In this document: positions 32,585 through 37,586 of the stretch, piece after piece
Position numbering within the stretch: the stretch's first letter is position 1
Layout of the letters: each line of letters begins with the position of its first letter
From: an uncultured Caryophanales bacterium
Lineage (GTDB): Bacteria > Bacillota_I > Bacilli_A > RF39 > UBA660
Length of the DNA: 37,586 nucleotides
NCBI GenBank assembly: GCA_946614095.1
Contig: CAMOGG010000001.1
Location: 69,968 to 107,553 of the forward strand
Reading direction: 5' to 3'
Translations under genes and position numbers: made by a program
Notes under the pieces: generated by a model
What the model was told of the DNA's origin: nothing
Databases searched by the model: none
What the model saw: the letters and a program-made list of their open reading frames with translations, nothing else

Positions 32585-33184
32585 ATGGATTATAAAAAGT
32601 ATAATGATTATGAATTACTTTATATGGTTAGGGAAAATGATGATGCTTCAAGAAATGTTTTATATGAAAAATATCAGCCTATTATTAAAAAGATTGCAAA
32701 TGAATTTTATTTACGTTTTTCTAGTTATGGGTATGATTATGATGATTTTATTCAGGAGGCAAATATTGCTTTTCAGAGATCAATTATTCATTATAATGAA
32801 GACAAAAATAATACATTTTATACTTTTTCTATTTTGTGTGTAAGGAGATCATTGCTTAGTTTTTGTCGTAAAATCTCTAATTCTAGAAAAAATATATCTA
32901 ATGTTGAATTTGTTGATATTGACGAGTGTAATATTTCTGATGTGACTAGTGATATTTTTCAATTGTATGAGCATAAACAATTAGAGAATATTTTTCGTGA
33001 AATTATATTAGAGTTGCCTTTGGAAGTTAGTTGTATTTTTGAATTAAAGTTTAATGGTTTTACTTATCATGAAATTGGAATATTATTGGATATTCCTAGT
33101 AGCACAGCAGAGTTTAAAAATAGGACTGCAAAAAGGCATTTGATAAAACAATTGAAACAATTATCTACTATGAAGACAATTTAA
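32585..33184 (+). CDS. sigH: SigH-like RNA polymerase sigma factor
   Basis: A sigma-70-family factor in the position of sigH (spo0H), the early-sporulation and competence sigma of Bacillus, between rlmB and secE. At 199 residues it has region 2 (helix ARNVLYEKYQPIIKK-like, then YDDFIQEANIAF at 51-63 and the promoter-melting segment FYTFSILCVRRSLLSFCR), a spacer, and region 4 helix-turn-helix (FTYHEIGILLDIPSSTAEFKNRTAKRHL read in parts, 159-186). It is more divergent than Bacillus SigH, so its promoter preference may differ. It starts five bases after rlmB with a poor SD (TAGGG). It ends in a strong terminator. Confidence 0.85.
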   Translation: MDYKKYNDYELLYMVRENDDASRNVLYEKYQPIIKKIANEFYLRFSSYGYDYDDFIQEANIAFQRSIIHYNEDKNNTFYTFSILCVRRSLLSFCRKISNSRKNISNVEFVDIDECNISDVTSDIFQLYEHKQLENIFREIILELPLEVSCIFELKFNGFTYHEIGILLDIPSSTAEFKNRTAKRHLIKQLKQLSTMKTI

Positions 33185-33198
33185 TTGTCTTTTTTTTT
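33173..33198 (+). terminator. Terminator of sigH
   Basis: AAGACAAT (33173-33180) pairs with ATTGTCTT (33184-33191), loop TTA, and a T9 run. The stop codon is in the loop. Confidence 0.88.
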
Positions 33199-33213
33199 AT
33201 TTTGTTTTACAAT
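33185..33213 (+). promoter_or_regulatory. Promoter nested in the sigH terminator
   Basis: TTGTCT (33185-33190), in the 3' arm of the terminator, is 17 bases from TACAAT (33208-33213). It would serve the gene at 33239. Confidence 0.5.
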
Positions 33214-33238
33214 AATATTATGATAGAGGGTGTTTTCA

Positions 33239-33931
33239 ATGAGCAATCAGTATGAACCTATTCCATTAGATGAATGGATTAGTATGCATTCAGAAGAAGA
33301 TGAATTGCGTTCTTTATTTTTGAATTTAGATTTAGCCTTAAAATATATTCACGAACATGGGTATTGTGTTGAAGTTTTTTATCCTAGTGTTATAGAGGTA
33401 TTGGATAATAAACCTGATCATATTCGATTTCGCAAGTTAATGGAGTTGTCTAAGGATTCTTACCGAAGAAGAGAAATGATTAAGGAGGATATTTTTAATT
33501 CAACATTCATTCAAATTGGAATTTATTCAAATAGTTTAAAGTATTTAAAGCCTGATTTTTTGAAAGAGAATTTTGATTCTTTTATTCAATTTTTACCAAG
33601 TGAAGATGTTCCTTATTATCGTGGAGTAGTACAACGAGGTGCTTCTGTATATTTTTCAGAATATGCTAATGAAAAAAGAAATAGAGATTTAACAACTTTA
33701 GAAAACCAATTAGGTGATAATGGAGGCTCTAGTCATCAAATGATTAAAAGTAATGGAAGATTTGCTGGAGTTGAGCCTATTACTAATGATAGGATAAATG
33801 ATTCTATTTACAGACAAATTAATGGACTAAATGATTCTGCGTTTGTTCATGCTTTAATTATTCCTACAGTTGTCTTTATTACTTTGTTCTTGTTTGCTTT
33901 AATTTCTTGGATTGTTAGCTGTTTTATTTAA
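33239..33931 (+). CDS. Tail-anchored protein of unknown function
   Basis: I do not recognise this 230-residue protein. The start is ATG 33239 after GAGGGTG. It has a soluble N-terminal domain of about 150 residues, a polar Gly/Asn/Ser-rich linker (about 157-200) and a single C-terminal membrane helix (205-229) with almost nothing after it, so it should be tail-anchored with its domain in the cytosol. The stretch LDLALKYIHEHGYCVEVFYP (30-49) followed by SVIEVLDN resembles the helix-E/catalytic-loop layout of protein kinases (ALxYIH...HRDxKP), but His-Arg-Asp is missing, so at most it is a kinase-like pseudo-domain; this is speculative. It replaces rpmG between sigH and secE. Confidence 0.75.
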   Translation: MSNQYEPIPLDEWISMHSEEDELRSLFLNLDLALKYIHEHGYCVEVFYPSVIEVLDNKPDHIRFRKLMELSKDSYRRREMIKEDIFNSTFIQIGIYSNSLKYLKPDFLKENFDSFIQFLPSEDVPYYRGVVQRGASVYFSEYANEKRNRDLTTLENQLGDNGGSSHQMIKSNGRFAGVEPITNDRINDSIYRQINGLNDSAFVHALIIPTVVFITLFLFALISWIVSCFI

Positions 33932-33936
33932 AAATA

Positions 33937-33965
33937 TTGACATTTCAATGGTGTTATGCTATTTT
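33937..33965 (+). promoter_or_regulatory. Promoter of secE-nusG
   Basis: Consensus TTGACA (33937-33942) is 17 bases from TATTTT (33960-33965), preceded by the TG-C extension of TTATGCTATTTT. Confidence 0.75.
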
Positions 33966-33975
33966 AATGGTGTAA

Positions 33976-33993
33976 GCACTTTGAAGTGTTTTT
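33976..33993 (+). other. Small hairpin in the secE leader
   Basis: GCACT (33976-33980) can pair with AGTGT (33985-33989) around TTGA, followed by TTTTTATTTT. It resembles a weak attenuator between promoter and secE. Confidence 0.3.
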
Positions 33994-34022
33994 ATTTTGA
34001 ATGAAAGAAAATAGGTGAAAAT

Positions 34023-34352
34023 ATGGCTGAAGTTAGAAAAAGAGTTATAGAAGATAAATATAACACTGGCAAGATAAAAAAATCAATGAATGAGAAGAAT
34101 AATAAAAATACACCTAAGAAAAATAAAAATTCTGTTAGTAAAAAGAAGCAATCTACTGAAAAAAAGAATTTATTGGTACGTTTTCGTATCTTTTGTAACG
34201 GTGTTAAGAGTGAATTTTTAAAAGTTCATTGGCCTTCAAAAGGTGATATGATTAAGTATTCTATTGCAACGATTATTTTTATTGTTTTTTGTTCTGGATT
34301 TTTCTTTGTCATTGATATTATATTTGCTTTTATTCAATCTTTATTTAGTTAA
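34023..34352 (+). CDS. secE: Preprotein translocase subunit SecE
   Basis: SecE clamps SecY in the protein-conducting channel. It has the family core NGVKSEFLKVHWPSKGDM, with the amphipathic helix and the conserved W-P hinge, then one membrane helix (about 80-104). The N-terminus carries an extra Lys/Asn-rich tail of about 48 residues (KNNKNTPKKNKNS), making it 109 residues against about 60 in B. subtilis. It is preceded by TAGGTGA and followed by nusG after 14 bases. Confidence 0.94.
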   Translation: MAEVRKRVIEDKYNTGKIKKSMNEKNNKNTPKKNKNSVSKKKQSTEKKNLLVRFRIFCNGVKSEFLKVHWPSKGDMIKYSIATIIFIVFCSGFFFVIDIIFAFIQSLFS

Positions 34353-34366
34353 AAAGGAGTTATATT

Positions 34367-34900
34367 ATGGATAAACAATGGTATGTAGTTAATACTTATT
34401 CTGGACATGAAAATAAGGTAAAAGAAAAACTTGAAATGAGAGCAGAATCAATGGATATGCAAGATTATATTTATCGTGTTGTCATTCCAGAAGAAAAAGT
34501 TGTAGAAGTAAAAGATGGTGTGACAAAGGAAAAGAGTAAAAAGATGTTTCCTGGTTATATATTAGTAGAAATGGTGATGACGGATGAAGCTTGGTATGTT
34601 GTTCGTAATACACCTGGTGTTACGGGTTTTATTGGATCAAGCGGAAAAGGTGCAAAACCAACGCCATTACAACCTTATGAAGTGGATAAAATTCTTGGTA
34701 ATATGGGTATTAGTAGAATGGATGTTGATACAGAACTTTCTGAAGGTTCAAAAGTTAAAATTATTGCAGGACCATTTAATGGAATGTTTGGTACTGTAGA
34801 CTCTGTCGATTTACCTAATCAGAAGGTAATGTTGTTGGTAGACTTATTTGGACAAGAAACTTCTGTTGAAGTTGAAATTAATCAGATTGAAAATGCTTAG
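34367..34900 (+). CDS. nusG: Transcription termination/antitermination protein NusG
   Basis: NusG binds RNA polymerase and couples it to ribosomes or Rho. The NGN domain (QWYVVNTYSGHENKVKEKLE, then MFPGYILVEM and NTPGVTGFIGS) is followed by the KOW domain (EGSKVKIIAGPFNGMFGTVD). The length (177) is normal. The SD is AAGGAG. It shares a transcript with secE, and a new promoter follows for rplK. Confidence 0.97.
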   Translation: MDKQWYVVNTYSGHENKVKEKLEMRAESMDMQDYIYRVVIPEEKVVEVKDGVTKEKSKKMFPGYILVEMVMTDEAWYVVRNTPGVTGFIGSSGKGAKPTPLQPYEVDKILGNMGISRMDVDTELSEGSKVKIIAGPFNGMFGTVDSVDLPNQKVMLLVDLFGQETSVEVEINQIENA

Positions 34901-34906
34901 TATTAC

Positions 34907-34935
34907 TTGCATTTTATAGGATTCTATGTTATTAT
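34907..34935 (+). promoter_or_regulatory. Promoter of rplK-rplA
   Basis: TTGCAT (34907-34912) is 17 bases from TATTAT (34930-34935), preceded by TG-T (extended -10). The start would be near 34942. Confidence 0.6.
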
Positions 34936-34940
34936 TTAGG

Positions 34941-35040
34941 GGCTATATTTATTTATAGATATAGATTTAGTGGGAAGCATGGTTTGCATTTTAAAAGCGG
35001 TAATCAAGCTATTTGGACCACTCGCGAAAACTAAAAAATA
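34941..35040 (+). promoter_or_regulatory. Structured leader of rplK
   Basis: A leader of about 110 bases. A hairpin CTATAT/ATATAG (34943-34964) is followed by a long-range helix AGTGG (34969-34973) with CCACT (35018-35022). AGTGG-GAAG and the closing CCAC are shared with the rplA leader, suggesting a ribosomal-protein (L1 or L11) autoregulatory site. The exact ligand is inferred. Confidence 0.5.
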
Positions 35041-35053
35041 GGAGGTGTTTTTC

Positions 35054-35485
35054 GTGGCAAAAGAAGCAGTTAAAAAAATAAAATTACAAATTGAGGCAGG
35101 AAAAGCTACACCAGCTCCACCAGTTGGAACTGTATTAGGTCCTGCTGGAATTAATCTTCAAGATTTTTGTACTAAATATAATGAAGCAACAAGAGATAAA
35201 ATGGGAGATGTATTACCAGTAGAGATTTCTATTTATGAAGATAGAAGTTTTGACTTTGTAGTTAAAACTCCACCAACTGCCTTTTTATTAAAGAAATATG
35301 CCAAGGTAAAAAAAGGTTCTGTTAAAGGGTCTAAAGAAATAGTAGCGACTATTTCTGAGGCAACTTTAAAGGAAATTGCAGAAATAAAATTACCTGATTT
35401 AAATGCATATACAGTTGAAGAAGCAATGAAAATTGTTGCTGGAACTGCAAAAAATATGGGTATTGCTGTTGAAGGTCAAGAGTAA
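35054..35485 (+). CDS. rplK: 50S ribosomal protein L11
   Basis: L11 forms the GTPase-associated centre with L10 and L7/L12. The start is GTG 35054 (MAKEAVKKIKLQIEAGKA), after AGGAGGTG; a GTG at 35045 is part of the SD. Marks: PAPPVGTVLGPAGINLQDFC, KTPPTAFLLKK and the RNA-binding C-terminal domain ending GTAKNMGIAVEG. The length is 143. Confidence 0.98.
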   Translation: MAKEAVKKIKLQIEAGKATPAPPVGTVLGPAGINLQDFCTKYNEATRDKMGDVLPVEISIYEDRSFDFVVKTPPTAFLLKKYAKVKKGSVKGSKEIVATISEATLKEIAEIKLPDLNAYTVEEAMKIVAGTAKNMGIAVEGQE

Positions 35486-35507
35486 TTCTCATTTAATTAA
35501 CATTCTG

Positions 35508-35590
35508 TAGGTTATACCTAGTGGAAGGAAAAAAATAAATCTGAATAGAATTGTTTATTCTATGATGGGTAGAAAATCCGCTTTAACCAC
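35508..35590 (+). promoter_or_regulatory. Structured leader between rplK and rplA
   Basis: A tight hairpin TAGGT-TAT-ACCTA (35508-35520) is followed by GTGG (35521-35524) pairing with CCAC (35587-35590); an internal ATAGAA/TTCTAT hairpin lies between. The GTGG-AAG...CCAC frame repeats that of the rplK leader, next to the SD of rplA. It is likely an L1-type autoregulatory element, by position and shape only. Confidence 0.5.
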
Positions 35591-35606
35591 ATAAGGAGGG
35601 AATAAA

Positions 35607-36302
35607 ATGAAAAAAAGAAGTAAGAAATATACTGAAGCAAGTGCTAAAATTGAAAAAAGTAAAGTATATTCAAAAGAAGAAGCTGTTAAATTAGTAAAAG
35701 AAACATCAATTAGTTCTTTTGATGGGTCTGTTGAAGTAGCATTACGTCTTAATCTAGATACTAAGAAAGCTGATCAACAGCTTAGAGGTGCAATTGTTTT
35801 ACCTAAAGGAACTGGAAAAACAAATAGAGTTTTAGTAATTGCTAGAGGACCAAAAGCTCAAGAAGCTAAAGATGCTGGAGCTGATTATGTAGGAGATACT
35901 GATATTCTTGAAAAAATTGAGAAAGAAAACTGGTTTGACTTTGATACTATGATTGCAACTCCAGATATGATGCCACTTTTAGGTAAATTAGGTCGTGTTT
36001 TAGGACCAAAAGGATTAATGCCTAACCCTAAAACTGGAACTGTTACTATGGATGTTGCTAAAGCTGTAGAAGAAGTTAAAGCAGGACGTGTAGAATATCG
36101 TACTGATAGTTTTGGAAATGTACATGGCGTTATTGGAAAGGTTTCTTTTGCAGAAGCTGACTTACTTGCTAATTTAGATGCTTTTGTTGCTCAAATTTTA
36201 AGAGTAAAACCTGCAACTGTAAAAGGTGAATATATTAAGAATATTTCTATTTCTTCAACTATGGGTCCTGGTATCAAAGTTGAAAATAGTTTTGACAAAT
36301 AA
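35607..36302 (+). CDS. rplA: 50S ribosomal protein L1
   Basis: L1 builds the L1 stalk and often represses its own operon. Marks: the N-terminal [14 protein letters not shown], the [14 protein letters not shown] segment, the L1 signature [20 protein letters not shown] (20 residues), and the C-terminal [10 protein letters not shown]. The length is 231. The SD is AAGGAGGG. Its last codons contain the -35 of the rplJL promoter. Confidence 0.98.
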   Translation: MKKRSKKYTEASAKIEKSKVYSKEEAVKLVKETSISSFDGSVEVALRLNLDTKKADQQLRGAIVLPKGTGKTNRVLVIARGPKAQEAKDAGADYVGDTDILEKIEKENWFDFDTMIATPDMMPLLGKLGRVLGPKGLMPNPKTGTVTMDVAKAVEEVKAGRVEYRTDSFGNVHGVIGKVSFAEADLLANLDAFVAQILRVKPATVKGEYIKNISISSTMGPGIKVENSFDK

Positions 36303-36320
36303 AAAATAATTAGTTATAAT
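36292..36320 (+). promoter_or_regulatory. Consensus promoter of rplJL
   Basis: TTGACA (36292-36297) and TATAAT (36315-36320) match sigma-A consensus at all 12 positions, 17 bases apart. The -35 encodes the last residues of L1. Confidence 0.92.
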
Positions 36321-36327
36321 AAAGACA

Positions 36328-36430
36328 ATTTGTTGGTGCCATAGACAGTAGGTATAAAAGTAAATCCTACCGAGGACTTTGTTGATAAGTAATAAAAGTT
36401 CTTTTGCTGTCTATGTAAAAGGACTTTTTT
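36328..36430 (+). promoter_or_regulatory. L10 leader RNA
   Basis: The ribosomal protein L10 leader, bound by L10(L12)4 in Firmicutes. ATAGACAG (36341-36348) pairs with CTGTCTAT (36407-36414), enclosing the conserved AGGTATAAAAGTAAATCCT region, with ACCGAGGACT following. The helix competes with the terminator at 36394-36430, which places CTGTCTAT in its loop. Excess L10 would stabilise one form and reduce rplJL expression; which state L10 selects is inferred from the known family. Confidence 0.85.
36394..36430 (+). terminator. Attenuator terminator in the L10 leader
   Basis: AAAAGTTCTTTT (36394-36405) pairs with AAAAGGACTTTT (36417-36428) in 12 pairs with one T-G, followed by T. The 11-base loop contains the CTGTCTAT arm of the competing leader helix. 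Confidence 0.78.
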
Positions 36431-36458
36431 ATGGCATTTCTAAATAAGGAGGTGTATT

Positions 36459-36956
36459 ATGGCAAGTAAAGCAATCTTAGAGCAAAAGCAAGCAATTATT
36501 GATGAAATTAAAGAACGTACTGAACACGCTAATAGTATTGTTTTGTTTGATTATCGTGGAATCACTGATAGTGAAGCAAAAGAATTACGTGTAAAATTAA
36601 GAGAATCAAATGCTGATTATAAAGTATATAAAAATACTTTAATGGCACGTGCTTTTCATGATTTAGATATTGATTTAGATGAAGCTTTATCTGGACCAAG
36701 TGCTTTTGCATATAGTGATGATCAAATAGCTCCAATTAAGGTACTATCTGAATTTGCTAAAGAACACCCTGCATTAGTTTTGAAAGTAGGAATTGTAGAT
36801 GGAGAAAAAGCCGACCAAGCAAAATTGGCAGAATATGCTACATTACCATCAAGAGATGGACTACTTACAATGCTTGCTGGTGGTATGATTGGTCTTGTAA
36901 GAGACTTATCAATTTGCTTAGACTTATATAGTCAACAAAAAGAAGAAAATGAATAA
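36459..36956 (+). CDS. rplJ: 50S ribosomal protein L10
   Basis: L10 anchors L7/L12 dimers on the ribosomal stalk. Marks: [49 protein letters not shown], and the C-terminal helix binding L12 ([20 protein letters not shown] read to the end). The length is 165. The SD is AAGGAGGTG, after the attenuator leader; rplL follows 32 bases on. Confidence 0.98.
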   Translation: MASKAILEQKQAIIDEIKERTEHANSIVLFDYRGITDSEAKELRVKLRESNADYKVYKNTLMARAFHDLDIDLDEALSGPSAFAYSDDQIAPIKVLSEFAKEHPALVLKVGIVDGEKADQAKLAEYATLPSRDGLLTMLAGGMIGLVRDLSICLDLYSQQKEENE

Positions 36957-36988
36957 TAATAAGAATTAGAAAAATAGGAGGAATTAAA

Positions 36989-37360
36989 ATGGCAAAATTT
37001 ACAAAAGATGATTTTATCAGTGGTTTAAAAGAGATGAATTTATTAGAAATTAAAGAATTAGTAGATGCAATGAAAGAAGAATTTGGAGTTGATCCAAGTG
37101 CTGTAGCTGTTGCTGCACCAGTTGCTGGAGGAGCTGCAGAAGATGCTGGACCAAGTACTGTTACTGTTTCAATTGCTGATCCAGGAGCTGGAAAAGTTGG
37201 TGTAATTAAAGCAGTTAAAGAAATTACTGGTTTAGGATTAAAAGAAGCAAAAGATATCGTTGATTCAAACGGTGTTGTAAAGGAAAATATTCCTACTGCT
37301 GAAGCTGATGAAATTAAAGCTAAGCTTGAAGAAGCTGGAGCTACTGTAGAAGTTAAGTAA
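36989..37360 (+). CDS. rplL: 50S ribosomal protein L7/L12
   Basis: The stalk protein that recruits translational GTPases. The N-terminal dimerisation helix ([20 protein letters not shown], 20 residues), the Ala/Gly/Pro hinge ([15 protein letters not shown]) and the C-terminal domain ([20 protein letters not shown], 20 residues, then GATVEVK) are all present. The length is 123. The SD is AGGAGGA. The stop lies in the loop of a strong terminator. Confidence 0.98.
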   Translation: MAKFTKDDFISGLKEMNLLEIKELVDAMKEEFGVDPSAVAVAAPVAGGAAEDAGPSTVTVSIADPGAGKVGVIKAVKEITGLGLKEAKDIVDSNGVVKENIPTAEADEIKAKLEEAGATVEVK

Positions 37361-37376
37361 TTAACTTCTTTTTTTT
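37349..37376 (+). terminator. Terminator of rplJL
   Basis: GAAGTTAA (37349-37356) pairs with TTAACTTC (37361-37368), loop GTAA, with a T8 run. The last codons and stop of rplL form part of the hairpin. Confidence 0.9.
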
Positions 37377-37392
37377 AATTTTGAAAAAGCTA

Positions 37393-37400
37393 ATTCCTAT
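37393..37400 (+). repeat. ATTCCTAT repeat, copy 1
   Basis: ATTCCTATTTTTT starts at 37393 and recurs at 37455. The inverse ATAGGAAT stands at 37507-37514, just after the predicted transcription start. The repeats frame the terminal promoter. Confidence 0.4.
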
Positions 37401-37469
37401 TTTTTAGTATTTTCTTTGTTATATATTATATTAATAGTAATTTTGTATTAAAAGATTCCTATTTTTTTA

Positions 37470-37497
37470 TTGACTTATTTTTTTCTTATGCTATAAT
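37470..37497 (+). promoter_or_regulatory. Strong promoter at the window end
   Basis: TTGACT (37470-37475) is 16 bases from TATAAT (37492-37497), with a TG-C extension in TTATGCTATAAT. The start would be near 37504. The driven gene lies beyond the window; rpoB or the rsmC homologue would be expected from gene order. Confidence 0.85.
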
Positions 37498-37526
37498 CAA
37501 ATTAACATAGGAATGCAAGTTAAGCA

Positions 37527-37555
37527 GTTAGAACTGAGAATACTCAGTATTTAAC
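37527..37555 (+). other. Hairpin in the terminal leader
   Basis: ACTGAG (37533-37538) pairs with CTCAGT (37543-37548), loop AATA, extended by GTTA (37527-37530) with TAAC (37552-37555). It is not followed by a T-run. An ATG at 37557 follows without an SD, so no gene start is called. Confidence 0.45.
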
Positions 37556-37586
37556 AATGTCTGTAGAATTAAAATATACTAGACTC

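Noticed and set aside
1-37586. Mycoplasma-type code with TGA as tryptophan
   Set aside because: Several genes end at TGA in the right place (bofA, rsmI, pth, yabG, and the gene at 9868) and conserved tryptophans are TGG.
37557-37586. Start of a partial gene at the window end (ATG 37557)
   Set aside because: There is no SD and the ten codons match no expected neighbour. It sits right after a leader hairpin, so it is more likely untranslated leader.
1-37586. tRNA, rRNA, CRISPR, insertion sequence or phage
   Set aside because: Intergenic gaps were read for cloverleaf ends, regular spaced repeats, transposase motifs and terminal repeats; none was convincing.

Overview
The window is a chromosomal segment of a very AT-rich, low-G+C bacterium of the Bacilli / Mycoplasmatota side of the Firmicutes. 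All 44 genes called here lie on the + strand. Their order follows the Bacillus subtilis chromosome near the replication origin in two blocks: dnaX-yaaK-recR-bofA-holB-ricT-trmN6-rsmI, then ksgA-yabG-veg-spoVG, yabP-yabQ-divIC-tilS-ftsH, dusB-lysS-clpC, cysS-mrnC-rlmB-sigH, and secE-nusG-rplKAJL. TGA is a normal stop (bofA, rsmI, pth and yabG end with it), so this is not a mycoplasma-type recoded genome. The order is thinned: yabA, yazA, hprT, spoIIE, ctsR-mcsAB, yacP and rpmG are absent from their usual places. The retained bofA, yabG, spoVG, yabP, yabQ and sigH homologues suggest a spore former, or a recent descendant of one.

Region by region: 1-6501 is a tight replication / repair / RNA-modification operon (clamp-loader tau, YbaB, RecR, a 59-residue BofA-like protein, delta-prime, RicT, TrmN6, RsmI, Pth). 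6506-10527 holds mfd and an unrecognised gene. 10524-12814 is a T-box-controlled Nudix-metG operon, followed by tatD. 13590-15537 holds two paralogous membrane-anchored surface proteins and an ER-type (SipW-like) signal peptidase, the least explained module of the window. 15550-18414 has rsmA and a sporulation cluster. 18432-22294 has divIC, tilS and ftsH; the FtsH carries an extra C-terminal Rho_N/SAP-like module. 22305-25981 has mscL and dusB-RDD-lysS. 26031-29993 has an ion-transporter-superfamily protein with a long charged insert, and a ClpC whose second ATPase ring looks inactivated. 30027-33184 has cysS, mrnC, rlmB and sigH. 33185-37376 has a tail-anchored unknown, secE, nusG and the L11-L1-L10-L7/L12 genes with three structured leaders. 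The window ends in a strong extended -10 promoter and a leader whose gene lies outside.

Promoters are easy to read (TTGnnn-17-TATAAT, often with a TG-n extension). Several are compressed into the preceding terminator hairpin. I saw no tRNA, rRNA, CRISPR array, insertion sequence or prophage. Identifications rest on reading motifs and gene order by eye; no database search was run.
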